Shown here: one piece after another, positions 6,688-14,408 of the stretch
Layout: every line of letters starts with the position of its first letter
Numbering within the stretch: the first letter of the stretch is position 1
From: an uncultured Campylobacter sp.
GTDB taxonomy: Bacteria; Campylobacterota; Campylobacteria; Campylobacterales; Campylobacteraceae
Assembly: GCA_937990735.1 (NCBI GenBank)
Contig: CALKQT010000039.1
Coordinates: 1 to 14,408, forward strand
Length of the DNA: 14,408 nucleotides
Direction: 5' to 3'
Translations under genes and position numbers: made by a program
Notes under the pieces: model-generated
The model's database searches: none
Seen by the model: only the letters and a program-made list of their open reading frames with translations
What the model was told of the DNA's origin: nothing

Positions 6688-7754
6688 TGCAAATTCTCCA
6701 TTATTTCGATAATCTGCTTAGCCGAGCGCTCCCAGCTAAATCTTTTTACATTTTCAAAACCTTTAGTGCGAAGCTCGTTTTGTAAATTTTTATTATCTAA
6801 AACCAATTCTATCTTTGCTTCTATGTCATGAATATTTGTTGGATCAAAATACAAAGCACCGCTACCACAGATCTCCGGCAAACTCGTAGTTCCTGAACAC
6901 AATACCGGGCAACCACATGCCTGAGCTTCAATTGGTGGAATTCCAAAGCTTTCATATAATGATGGAAAAACAAAAGCGATCGCATTCTGATAATAAGCCA
7001 TTAAGATATTTTCATCATTAATTTGTCCAACAAATCTTACGTATTCGTTACTAGCTATATCGCTTGAACGAAATATTTTTTGATCACAGCCGCCCACTAT
7101 GTATAATAAAATTTTTTTGTTTTTACTATTGATGTTATTTATAGCTTCAATCAAATTTACTATATTTTTACTCTTAGAGACTGATCCAACATATAAAATA
7201 TATTCTTCAATATTGCCATTAAAAATATTACTTACTATGTTATTTTTACTTCGAACAATATAACTATTATATACAACATCTATATTGCGATGTAAATTAT
7301 ATATATTTTTATAGTATGATAATATTTCCTGTTTCGTATAATTACTTACCGTAAAAATGAATTTACTATTTTTTATTATCAACGGAATTAGAAATTTATA
7401 CATATTATGAAATAAAAAAGAATTCCATTCCTTATTTAAAAAAGACAAACTATGTATGACCGTAACTTTATTTTTATAGAATACTGGCGCCATATTGGCT
7501 AAATTTAATAACAATGGGTTCTGTCTCTTTACCAAAAACCTTGGTAATTCCAATTGCTCCCATAGATATCCTTGTAAATTTCCAATACAAATTACATCTA
7601 GCTCTTTTGCTACATCTATGTGAATGATATTTTTTGGAGCAACGAATCTAATATTATCTTTCAATATCCTTTTAAGCCACAATGAAATTTCAATTGCGAA
7701 TCTTTGAACTCCAGTGATATTTTGAGTTAAAAACCTAGCATTCACAAACAGCAC
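6684..7754 (-). CDS. GT4 glycosyltransferase (ITGVQR-type, possible rhamnosyl- or mannosyltransferase)
   Basis: 356-residue GT-B glycosyltransferase. The N-terminus reads LFVNARFLTQNITGVQRFA, characteristic of a GT4 subgroup frequent in O-antigen clusters. The C-terminal donor domain has ILYVGSVSKSKN (186-197), the E-x7-E motif ESFGIPPIE (268-276) followed by AQACGCPV, and a terminal RFSWERSAKQ helix. I chose the GTG at 7754 because a near-perfect AAGGAGGT lies 4 bases upstream at 7759-7766 and this start gives the expected short lead into the first beta strand. In-frame ATGs at 7781, 7775 and 7772 have weak upstream signals and would place that motif inside the gene. The gene overlaps the end of the membrane polymerase gene by 20 bases, and its stop overlaps the remnant as ATGA. 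A role adding D-rhamnose or mannose is inferred only from gmd, rmd and manC nearby. Confidence 0.86.
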   Translation of the reverse strand: MLFVNARFLTQNITGVQRFAIEISLWLKRILKDNIRFVAPKNIIHIDVAKELDVICIGNLQGYLWEQLELPRFLVKRQNPLLLNLANMAPVFYKNKVTVIHSLSFLNKEWNSFLFHNMYKFLIPLIIKNSKFIFTVSNYTKQEILSYYKNIYNLHRNIDVVYNSYIVRSKNNIVSNIFNGNIEEYILYVGSVSKSKNIVNLIEAINNINSKNKKILLYIVGGCDQKIFRSSDIASNEYVRFVGQINDENILMAYYQNAIAFVFPSLYESFGIPPIEAQACGCPVLCSGTTSLPEICGSGALYFDPTNIHDIEAKIELVLDNKNLQNELRTKGFENVKRFSWERSAKQIIEIMENLQ

Positions 7755-8976
7755 ATCCACCTCCTTTACCATCATCGCCATTTTGGCTCAACAAAAAAGC
7801 AAAGAAAAACCAAATTACTATAATCGTATAGCTTGGCATTGCATTAAAATATAAACAGCATCCAAAAAATCCACCCATTAAAACGTTATTATTTATATGC
7901 CTATAAATTTTATATAAAAAAAAGGTGAACAATAAGAAAGCCACTGATCCCAACTCGGAGGCTATTTCAATATATATATTATTGGGTACAACTTTTATAT
8001 CATCATTTTCATAAAATGTTTCCTCCGCCTTATTATAATGATTGTAGTGCTTGGCATAGTTGGAGATGCCTACGCCCAGGATAGGATTATCGATTGCAAT
8101 CTCTACGCCATTCATTATAAAGCCCATTCTTTCTTTTTTTGATATAGCTCCATTATCAACCGTCTCACTATCAAAAATATTTATCTTAGATAATACATAT
8201 GTATTAAAGTCCCTATAATGGCTTAATAACATAAATAAGCAGATGATTAAAGGCAAATTTATAATAAAATATTTAATATTTGTTTTAGCGATAAGATATC
8301 CATAAAAAAATAATAAAGATAATAATCCCATCGTAGAAAAAGTAGTTATCATAGAAACAGTAAAAAGCCCGGCTAAAAATCTTTTTTTATAAAAGACGGC
8401 TAAAACAGTAGATATAAATAAAAATAAACCCATATAATTCCCCTCTAAAAATGTTCCAGAACGAATTAATGTCCAATTTTGCAAAGAAATCAGTTGAGGA
8501 TCATTTATACCGAAAAGAAGTATCGGTCTGTATTTAAAGATGCCAGCGAGCATCAAATACCAACTATAGAGTGTTGCCGATACTGCTCCGATGAAGAAAA
8601 ATTTTATATATTTATCTTTTTTTATATTGAATATATTGCGCAATAATATAAAATAGTAGATCGCAAAACTCAAATATATCAATTTCGCCAGACCATCTAA
8701 GTCGCCACCAAAACGATATTTTATAGTAGCAATATTATAAGGATATTCCCATAGAATATTAATCAAAAAAGACAAAAGCGCAAGAAATAAAAAAAGAATT
8801 AAAATAATATCATATCCTTTTAATTTCATTATATTTTTAGATAATATGATAATAGAAACCATTGCTATCTCAGAAATTTTTAGTGGGAAACCCACATCAA
8901 CAGTTAAGGCTTGGGAAAATGGAATAAATATAAAAAATATTGCTAGTAAATACTTTTTTAATGAAATAGAAAACAT
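7735..8976 (-). CDS. O-antigen polymerase/ligase-like integral membrane protein (Wzy/WaaL type)
   Basis: 413-residue, very hydrophobic protein with about 10-12 predicted membrane helices. Motifs of the O-antigen ligase/polymerase superfamily are RSGTFLEGNYMGLFL (172-186) and, in the large periplasmic loop (about 255-340), NPILGVGISNY (297-307) and PNNIYIEIASELG (331-343). It would join repeat units, or ligate glycan, on the periplasmic face of the inner membrane. With a Wzx and a Wzz-like protein in the same operon, Wzy is the more economical reading. The ATG at 8976 follows the upstream stop by two bases; an in-frame ATG at 9024 would lie inside that gene with no ribosome binding site. The tail after the last helix (GDDGKGGGCAVCEC) is encoded by bases that also form the next gene's ribosome binding site and start. 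The gene is A+T-rich. Confidence 0.83.
   Translation of the reverse strand: MFSISLKKYLLAIFFIFIPFSQALTVDVGFPLKISEIAMVSIIILSKNIMKLKGYDIILILFLFLALLSFLINILWEYPYNIATIKYRFGGDLDGLAKLIYLSFAIYYFILLRNIFNIKKDKYIKFFFIGAVSATLYSWYLMLAGIFKYRPILLFGINDPQLISLQNWTLIRSGTFLEGNYMGLFLFISTVLAVFYKKRFLAGLFTVSMITTFSTMGLLSLLFFYGYLIAKTNIKYFIINLPLIICLFMLLSHYRDFNTYVLSKINIFDSETVDNGAISKKERMGFIMNGVEIAIDNPILGVGISNYAKHYNHYNKAEETFYENDDIKVVPNNIYIEIASELGSVAFLLFTFFLYKIYRHINNNVLMGGFFGCCLYFNAMPSYTIIVIWFFFAFLLSQNGDDGKGGGCAVCEC
7759..7766 (-). promoter_or_regulatory. Strong ribosome binding site deciding a GTG start
   Basis: AAGGAGGT on the coding strand, 4 bases before the GTG at 7754-7752. It lies inside the final codons of the upstream membrane protein gene and is the best Shine-Dalgarno match I noticed in the window. 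It argues for the GTG over the more upstream ATG codons. Confidence 0.7.
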
Positions 8977-8978
8977 AT

Positions 8979-10112
8979 TTATGCACCGATATCTTTTAAA
9001 AATTTTCTTAAAATTTCGAACCATGCTAATTTTAATAAATCATATCCTGAGTTATCGCCATGTTCTATTGCATTGACAAATTCGTCTTTTGTTGTGACTA
9101 AATTTATAATACCACTCATATCTTTTATCTGCTCCCACTCTACACTGACGACTTTTAGTCCGCAGGCTAGATACTCGTACATTTTTAATGGATTTATGCT
9201 ATTTACTAACTCGGGATAATCCTTAACGCTAAAAGGGATTATACCGACTTGGCAATTATATAAAAACTCAGGAATTTTAGCGTATGGAATAGAGCCTAAA
9301 ATATGGACATTTTTTAGCTTTTTAAGTAAAGATAAGTCTTTTTGCTCCGGACCTATTATAATAAAACTATAATTTGGCAAATTTTTAGCACAGTAATATA
9401 CTAAATCCACATCAAACCAATCATGTATTGCCCCTACGTAAATTACCCTGGGTTCAGGAATATCTTCAAGCTCCTGCGGCAAAGACCTATCTGCCGCTTT
9501 AAAGAAATCAAGATCAATACCATTTGGCACATATTTCATTTTAGATTTATCTTTTATATCGGCATATTTTTCTTTTAAATTTTTTGCCGTATAAATGACT
9601 GCATCTACCTTGTTTGCGATATTTATCTCGGCATTAAACTGCACATCAGAAACTGCATTAAAACCTTTTGAATAATCGGCTATCCTTAAAATCGATTTTT
9701 CATAAGTTATAGTATCTAGCAAAAAGTCAAACAATGGGCTATCAAACCACAATATATCAACCTCGCCAAAACCTCGCTCCTTTATAAAATTTAATAAATT
9801 TGGATACGTAAAATTTTGCCAATTATTTAAAACAAAATTCGACGATAGAAATGGTTTGTTTTGAGGAGTAAAAAGGGAGCACGGAACATAATAAAAAATA
9901 CCGCCCGCACTTTCGCCTCCTTTTTTATAAATTCTTTCCCGCTCTTTTAGCTCATTGCTATTTGCAAAAATTTTATGTATCGGAGAGATGGGATTTGAGA
10001 TAAAAAGCACCTCATACCCTAGCTTTTCAAACGCCCTGGCATAGTGATGACTACCGACCTGAAACGGCGAAGTATAGTAATTTGCAACGGCCATTAAAAC
10101 TTTTTTAGACAT
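8979..10112 (-). CDS. Glycosyltransferase, GT-B fold (TuaH-like family 4 relative)
   Basis: 377-residue putative cytoplasmic glycosyltransferase. The N-terminal domain starts MSKKVLMAVANYYTSPFQVG, with SHHYARAFEKLGYEVLFI matching the first helix-strand unit of GT-B enzymes. KYVPNGID (193-200) marks the domain junction. YVGAIHDWFD (225-234) and the donor-site stretch NPLKMYEYLACG (307-318) resemble TuaH-like transferases. The canonical E-x7-E is not clear; the YEYLACG helix is its likely counterpart. The ATG at 10112 shares eight bases (ATGTCTAA) with the end of the heparinase-family gene, the same overlap geometry as between the WbaZ-like gene and manC. An in-frame ATG at 10160 would lie deeper inside the upstream gene. 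Donor and acceptor are unknown. Confidence 0.85.
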   Translation of the reverse strand: MSKKVLMAVANYYTSPFQVGSHHYARAFEKLGYEVLFISNPISPIHKIFANSNELKERERIYKKGGESAGGIFYYVPCSLFTPQNKPFLSSNFVLNNWQNFTYPNLLNFIKERGFGEVDILWFDSPLFDFLLDTITYEKSILRIADYSKGFNAVSDVQFNAEINIANKVDAVIYTAKNLKEKYADIKDKSKMKYVPNGIDLDFFKAADRSLPQELEDIPEPRVIYVGAIHDWFDVDLVYYCAKNLPNYSFIIIGPEQKDLSLLKKLKNVHILGSIPYAKIPEFLYNCQVGIIPFSVKDYPELVNSINPLKMYEYLACGLKVVSVEWEQIKDMSGIINLVTTKDEFVNAIEHGDNSGYDLLKLAWFEILRKFLKDIGA

Positions 10113-12192
10113 TTTTCGTAAGCTTCCCGTATCCGTTTGAGTATAGCTCAAATTTACCATAATAAAATTCCCTATTTGCCATATCGATAATCTCCAGGCC
10201 GCCCTCTTTTATCTCAAATTTTCTAATAATTTTTACGCCTTTGTATTCTGCGGCTAGGCTTATAAAATTTTCTCCAAAATCCGCCACTTCGCATCTGCAT
10301 TCCGCAAACATTCCAAATAATCCGATCGCCCCTTCGCCCCAACTATTTTGTTCCAAATCGCCTATAATCGGCACGTTGTGAGCCTTGACGCTTCGAAATT
10401 CATTTCTTCTGCCGGGGAGCGGCGTATAAAGATAGGTGCCGGGATCTCTCGCTATATCCAGCCCGTCTATCCACAGCTCGTAGCCTAGCTTATCGTTGTG
10501 CGTATGCCCGCCGTGACCCCTTTGCCCAAGCGGCGTAGCACAGACGGCGAGGTAAAATTTGCTGGATTTAAAGATAAAAATTCCGCTGTTCGGATAAAAT
10601 ATATTTTTGATCTCTTGCGAATTTGGAATTTTAAATTCCATACTTTTTCGGTGCGGCAGTTCGCTAAATTTTAAGTCCGAAGTGACCTGGCTTTTGTATG
10701 TTTTATCGACTGCTTGCAGCGTGCGCCCAGCAAGCGAGCGGATAAAGCTCCGCTCAAAGCGCATATCGTTTTTAAATATCTCATCGTCAAAAATTCCGCC
10801 CATGCAGCTAATTAGCGTGGAGTGATTTAAGATATTCTCATCCCAAAACGGCTCGTCGCCGCCCTCAAAGCCGCTTAAATTTAGATATTTTCGCGCAGCT
10901 TGTTCGTTGCTCAAAAACTCGCCGTTTGGACTAAATTTAAAAAACCTGCCGCTGTCGTTATCGCCGAATTGCGGCACTTCGCCGTTTGGTTTTGTAATGT
11001 CTGCGGTAAATCTACCGATTTTATATAGCCTGTCTGCGAACCACTGCGGCAGCGATATTTGTCCGTTTAAAATTTTAAATTCCTGCTCGTTTGGCGGCAT
11101 GAGTTTTGGCTTTTTGCGCCAAAGCTTTGCGTCGTAATTTTTTAGCGATGAAATTTTTTCGCTTTTTAAACCCAGTATCAGAGCCGTAGTATACGCCATT
11201 AGCTCGCCGCTTAAGCGATGATAGCTCGTAGAACTCTCGAAATCTCCGCCGTCTTCGTAAAATTCCTTTTTCATTTCGCTGATTACTTCTTGCACGGCAA
11301 ATGCCAGCCACGCGTCCGTCTCGCGGCTCCCGTGCAAATACGCGCACGCATACAGTAGACCCACAATATCACTTAGATAGTGATTTGACGTAAGATGCGG
11401 CGAATACTCCAGATTATTTACGATATGAAGCGCATGCTCGTAGACGCTATTTGAAAAGGTCTGCTTGAAATTTTGATCTAAAATTCCGCCCTCATCCATC
11501 TGGCAAAACATATCGTAAGCCGCCAGCATGTTGGCGACCCTGATACCCACGTCCATCGTGCAGGTCCAATTTACACCCATTCGAGGCGGATTGTTGCGGA
11601 TAAAATCTAAAATTTGGTTTTTAAATTCTTTTAAATTTTGCTCTTTTAAACTCGGATCCACCATCGCAAAAATAGCAAGCTGCGGCAAGTGTTGAAGCCT
11701 CGCAAGCTCCCACGGCACCTTTATATCGCTACCGGGCCTATGGGCTATACGCTGATCTTTGTACCATTTTTTTTCATCCCACCGAAAGCCGCTTTTAAAA
11801 TCCTTTTGCCAATCAATCGGCTCGTAGCCCTCTAGCGCGCTCGCGGGCGCCGCGACGTTCATATCGTACCTGTAGCCCTCAATCCCGAGCGCCGCGCTAT
11901 CATAGCTATTTTTTACCCACCCGCTACCGAGCAGATCAAATTTATGCTCCAGGTACATTTTAGATAGATATTTTGCGGCATCCGGATCGATATTTGACAG
12001 GTCGAGCTCTTTTATATTTATGTAGCTATTTTTTATGATCGGAATGTTAAAATTTATGCGGGTACCATTCTTGATATGCATCCACTTTTGAAGACCATTA
12101 TTAATCTTTCTAAATACCTTAAAAAATACTTTTTTAATCGTCTCTCTAAAACCAATAACTTTTATCTTTTTAAAATAGTATAATAACATCAT
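10105..12192 (-). CDS. Heparinase II/III-family protein of polysaccharide locus
   Basis: 695-residue protein with the layout of heparinase II/III-like polysaccharide lyases: an alpha-helical toroid (about 150-400) followed by a beta-sandwich domain (about 500-690). Conserved stretches are NWTCTMDVGIRVANMLAAYD (208-227), TSNHYLSDIVGLLYA (268-282), YEDGGDFESSTSYHRLSGE (312-330), PQFGDNDSGRF (407-417) and GHGGHTHNDKLGYELW (559-574). N270/H271, Y324/H325 and H560/H563/H565 lie in the family's usual catalytic and metal-site neighbourhoods. The N-terminus (1-45) is basic and has no convincing signal peptide, so export is not evident; heparinase-like proteins in O-antigen loci may not act as secreted lyases. 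The start is at ATGATG overlapping the wzx stop. The first 50 or so codons are very A+T-rich while the body is much G+C-richer, an internal composition break. The substrate is unknown. Confidence 0.85.
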   Translation of the reverse strand: MMLLYYFKKIKVIGFRETIKKVFFKVFRKINNGLQKWMHIKNGTRINFNIPIIKNSYINIKELDLSNIDPDAAKYLSKMYLEHKFDLLGSGWVKNSYDSAALGIEGYRYDMNVAAPASALEGYEPIDWQKDFKSGFRWDEKKWYKDQRIAHRPGSDIKVPWELARLQHLPQLAIFAMVDPSLKEQNLKEFKNQILDFIRNNPPRMGVNWTCTMDVGIRVANMLAAYDMFCQMDEGGILDQNFKQTFSNSVYEHALHIVNNLEYSPHLTSNHYLSDIVGLLYACAYLHGSRETDAWLAFAVQEVISEMKKEFYEDGGDFESSTSYHRLSGELMAYTTALILGLKSEKISSLKNYDAKLWRKKPKLMPPNEQEFKILNGQISLPQWFADRLYKIGRFTADITKPNGEVPQFGDNDSGRFFKFSPNGEFLSNEQAARKYLNLSGFEGGDEPFWDENILNHSTLISCMGGIFDDEIFKNDMRFERSFIRSLAGRTLQAVDKTYKSQVTSDLKFSELPHRKSMEFKIPNSQEIKNIFYPNSGIFIFKSSKFYLAVCATPLGQRGHGGHTHNDKLGYELWIDGLDIARDPGTYLYTPLPGRRNEFRSVKAHNVPIIGDLEQNSWGEGAIGLFGMFAECRCEVADFGENFISLAAEYKGVKIIRKFEIKEGGLEIIDMANREFYYGKFELYSNGYGKLTKNV

Positions 12193-13580
12193 TCTGCTAT
12201 ACCGACAAATGATTTTTTAAGTACAAAAGACAACCTAAGCATATATAATATAGACAATAACAAAGATATAAAAATTTTATCTATCATGCTAAAATCATAA
12301 TAACTTTTAAAAAAAAAGATTATGCATGGGATAATGAGTTGAACACAAAAATACAAGTAGCCTATAAAAAATTTTGGTTTTATCATTTTTGCAACAATTA
12401 GAAAAGATAAAAAATTTATGAATGAAATGAATGCAACAGAATAAACAAGTATTAAAAAATTAGAAAAATAAGAGCTCATAGTTAATGTAACGATGGAAAG
12501 TATACATACAGAAATTTCTATATAAGAGCAATACTGATTTTTGCTAGAAATATTTATATTTAAAGCCAATATTCTGGAAATAATATAAAAATACCCGCTA
12601 ATCAAAAAAGCTAACAGAGAATTTTTAAATTCTATGTACTTTTCACCGGCGAATATTGATATAATTTGTTCAGAAAATATAATAAAAATGGACATTAAAA
12701 AACCAAATAATAATATTATTATAAAAAACATTCTTTGATAAGATATAAAAAAATTATTATCGACATGATGCTTAAAAAACTTTTGTGAAAAAAATAAATA
12801 AAAGGGCTCAAATAATAAAAACAACATTGATGCCATTTTTTGATAGACAAAAAATGTACCAATCAAATTTTGATTAAATGAAAAAATATTCATGATAATT
12901 TGTGGCGCAAAAGAGGTTAAATATACACAAAGATTTCCAGGTAATATTTTTAATGAAAAAGTAGATATCTCTCGAATTATATTAAAATCTATACAAAACA
13001 TCCATTGTCTAACAATTAAAATAAATACTGTAGTATATGAAAGCAACATAGAGTATATAATATATTTTGAATCTATTGAATTATTAAAAATGCTTTTTAA
13101 TAAGAAAAAGTAAAAAACAGTAAAAATAACTTTTAATACAACAATTATGCCATAATGGAAATCTTGTTCTAAGAATCTTTTTTTACATTGCATTAGATAT
13201 AATATAACATCAAAAAATGATAACAATATAAAAGCGAAAAATAGTAAAAAATCTAGATCTAAAAAATATTTTAATACGATAATAAAAACAAGGCCAAGTA
13301 CGGTATGTAGTATAAATGTAAAATTTATAATACTAAAAAAAAGCCTATCTTGTTTTATTTTATCCTCATGTTTATAGTAGTATTTTGTGTATCCCGATTT
13401 TATCTCTAATGAGCAAAAAAAGGACGCAAAGGTATAAACTATTATATACATATTATATCTTCCCATTTCACTCACACTAAAATAATGTGCCAAATATGAG
13501 AAAAATATAACATTTGTTCCTTTTTCAAGGATTAAAAAAAATATATATATCGATACTGTCCTAAAAGATCTATTTAGCAT
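12189..13580 (-). CDS. wzx: Wzx-type O-antigen flippase (MOP superfamily membrane protein)
   Basis: 463-residue polytopic protein with about 12-14 hydrophobic segments across its whole length. The first begins near residue 8 (VSIYIFFLILEKGTNVIFFS), followed by the short loop YLAHYFSVSEMGRYN, a typical Wzx/MOP opening. Such proteins flip undecaprenyl-PP-linked repeat units across the inner membrane. No soluble domain is present. I place the start at the ATG at 13580, four bases after the stop of the FemAB-like gene; a TTG at 13622 in frame would overlap that gene and has no clear ribosome binding site. The end overlaps the heparinase-family gene as ATGATG/TGA. The gene is extremely A+T-rich (10 G+C in the 60 bases at 12721-12780), which is common for flippases and suggests horizontal origin. 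It contains a T9 run on the coding strand at 12309-12317. Confidence 0.85.
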   Translation of the reverse strand: MLNRSFRTVSIYIFFLILEKGTNVIFFSYLAHYFSVSEMGRYNMYIIVYTFASFFCSLEIKSGYTKYYYKHEDKIKQDRLFFSIINFTFILHTVLGLVFIIVLKYFLDLDFLLFFAFILLSFFDVILYLMQCKKRFLEQDFHYGIIVVLKVIFTVFYFFLLKSIFNNSIDSKYIIYSMLLSYTTVFILIVRQWMFCIDFNIIREISTFSLKILPGNLCVYLTSFAPQIIMNIFSFNQNLIGTFFVYQKMASMLFLLFEPFYLFFSQKFFKHHVDNNFFISYQRMFFIIILLFGFLMSIFIIFSEQIISIFAGEKYIEFKNSLLAFLISGYFYIISRILALNINISSKNQYCSYIEISVCILSIVTLTMSSYFSNFLILVYSVAFISFINFLSFLIVAKMIKPKFFIGYLYFCVQLIIPCIIFFFKSYYDFSMIDKIFISLLLSILYMLRLSFVLKKSFVGIAE

Positions 13581-13584
13581 TTTT

Positions 13585-14408
13585 TTATACAAACTCTGTA
13601 TTATATTTTTTATCTTGTTCAATTAAATCTTTTGTATATCTTTTAAATCTCATTATACTATTAACATATTTGAGTAAAATATATAGTTTATATTTAAATG
13701 GCTTAATTGGGAATTTCCACATATAACCCACTTTCATAACCGAACCGAATCTCTCTTTAAACCTTTGTACTCCAAATATTGGACTATCTTTTTTCACATT
13801 AATTCTAGCTCCTACAAAGACATATTCATCAAGCCCTTTTGCTTTCATATCGTTAATGATTTGCCAATGCATCAATGTTAAAGCTCCCTGATGAGGTCTT
13901 TCAATACTACCCCCATACAAATAATATGCTTTTTTATTATCCAATCCAATAATAGCACCCCCTTGGATTGCTCCACGATATTCTGATACATAAAATTCCA
14001 AATTACCACCCACCCCTCTTAGTTCATTATCTATACTTTCTGAGGCAGACTCAAAACCACGCCTTAGCATAGTACAATCTATCATATTTAAAACATCGTT
14101 TTTGTATTGAATGCCTTTATTAATTCGCACACCATCTCTTTGAGCTTTGCTTATGGCATTTCTATGCTTTTGATGTATGTTTCTAAAAAGGATATTTTTG
14201 TCCTGAAGTAAATTTACTGGCAAAGAACCAAATTTACAGTATATAGCGCCATCCGGAACCGCATTAAAAACAACATTGCTGGGTGCTCTTAATATAAAAT
14301 CAACATATTTTAATTCTTTTGCTATTTTCTCTATGACTTTATTTAAAAAAACTTTTTCATCGCTAAGCAAGACGTTATTATTTATATATATTGTCTCAGA
14401 AGGGAAAA
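13585..14408 (-). CDS. FemAB/GNAT-like acyl- or aminoacyltransferase, 5' end outside the window
   Basis: The C-terminal roughly 274 codons of a protein in the GNAT-fold FemAB/BioF2-like group, which transfer acyl or aminoacyl groups, in some cases to cell-envelope glycans. The helix HRNAISKAQRDGVRI (about 14172-14128) matches the FemX-type pattern of basic residues before a strand. The second half has a GGAIIGL strand, YYLYGGS, and the HQGALTLMHWQIIND helix (about 13893-13850), followed by GLDEYVFVGAR. A basic C-terminal tail follows. The frame stays open to the right edge, reading FPSETIYINNNVLL before the in-frame TTG at 14370. That TTG is therefore not the true start, and about 60-100 residues are probably missing. 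In this locus it may add an amino acid or acyl group to the polysaccharide; that role is inference. Confidence 0.72.
   Translation of the reverse strand, partial: FPSETIYINNNVLLSDEKVFLNKVIEKIAKELKYVDFILRAPSNVVFNAVPDGAIYCKFGSLPVNLLQDKNILFRNIHQKHRNAISKAQRDGVRINKGIQYKNDVLNMIDCTMLRRGFESASESIDNELRGVGGNLEFYVSEYRGAIQGGAIIGLDNKKAYYLYGGSIERPHQGALTLMHWQIINDMKAKGLDEYVFVGARINVKKDSPIFGVQRFKERFGSVMKVGYMWKFPIKPFKYKLYILLKYVNSIMRFKRYTKDLIEQDKKYNTEFV

Noticed and set aside
10600..11140. Plus-strand open frames antisense to the heparinase-family gene.
   Set aside because: They have no ribosome binding sites or family-like sequence and are mirror images of a well-supported coding gene.
12309..12317. T9 run (coding strand) in wzx as a phase-variable tract.
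   Set aside because: It encodes phenylalanines in a membrane helix of an extremely A+T-rich gene where such runs are expected by chance, and A/T runs of this length are a weaker switch signal than G runs.
14368..14370. TTG at 14370 as the start of the FemAB-like gene.
   Set aside because: The frame stays open to the window edge with plausible family-like sequence and there is no ribosome binding site, so the gene is cut by the edge.

Overview
The window is one stretch of a surface-polysaccharide (LPS O-antigen or capsule-like) biosynthesis locus. Every gene lies on the minus strand, so transcription runs from high to low coordinates. Most genes are packed with tiny gaps, ATGA couplings or 8-base nested overlaps, as in a single long operon. 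The frequent AAATTT/AAATTTTG-type words, the G homopolymer tract and the gene content suggest a Campylobacter-like Campylobacterota (epsilonproteobacterial) genome. The species cannot be fixed from this window. I see no rRNA, tRNA, CRISPR array, insertion sequence or convincing promoter or terminator, and no gene-free stretch above 300 bases.

Layout in transcription order: a FemAB/GNAT-like transferase cut by the right edge (13585-14408); a Wzx-type flippase (12189-13580); a heparinase II/III-family protein (10105-12192); a glycosyltransferase (8979-10112); a Wzy/WaaL-like membrane polymerase or ligase (7735-8976); a GT4 glycosyltransferase (6684-7754); a broken chimeric glycosyltransferase remnant (6256-6687); Gmd (5198-6229); an Rmd-like reductase (4351-5208); a WbaZ-like GT4 mannosyltransferase (3230-4354); ManC (1873-3237); a WbaP/WcaJ-type polyprenyl-phosphate sugar-1-phosphate transferase (561-1871); a half-length Wzz-like protein (32-538); and the first seven codons of a further gene (1-22).

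The genes form a coherent Wzx/Wzy pathway. ManC makes GDP-mannose. Gmd and the Rmd-like enzyme would turn it into GDP-4-keto-6-deoxymannose and then GDP-D-rhamnose. The sugar-1-phosphate transferase starts the repeat unit on undecaprenyl phosphate, and three intact glycosyltransferases extend it. Wzx flips it, the Wzy-like protein polymerises it, and the Wzz-like protein may set chain length. The heparinase-family and FemAB-like proteins are less expected and may modify the glycan.

The most informative part is 4109-6687. A 246-base direct repeat (about 94% identical by hand count) flanks gmd and rmd: one copy is the 5' end of the intact WbaZ-like gene, the other is the 5' part of the broken remnant. 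The remnant's 3' part resembles the end of the neighbouring glycosyltransferase and carries a TGG-to-TGA nonsense change. At the rmd/WbaZ-like junction lies a run of nine G on the coding strand. Gain of one G would fuse the reductase in frame to the glycosyltransferase, so this is a candidate phase-variable switch. Base composition is strongly mosaic (hand-counted 60-base lines range from about 17% to 73% G+C), which fits assembly of the locus by recombination.
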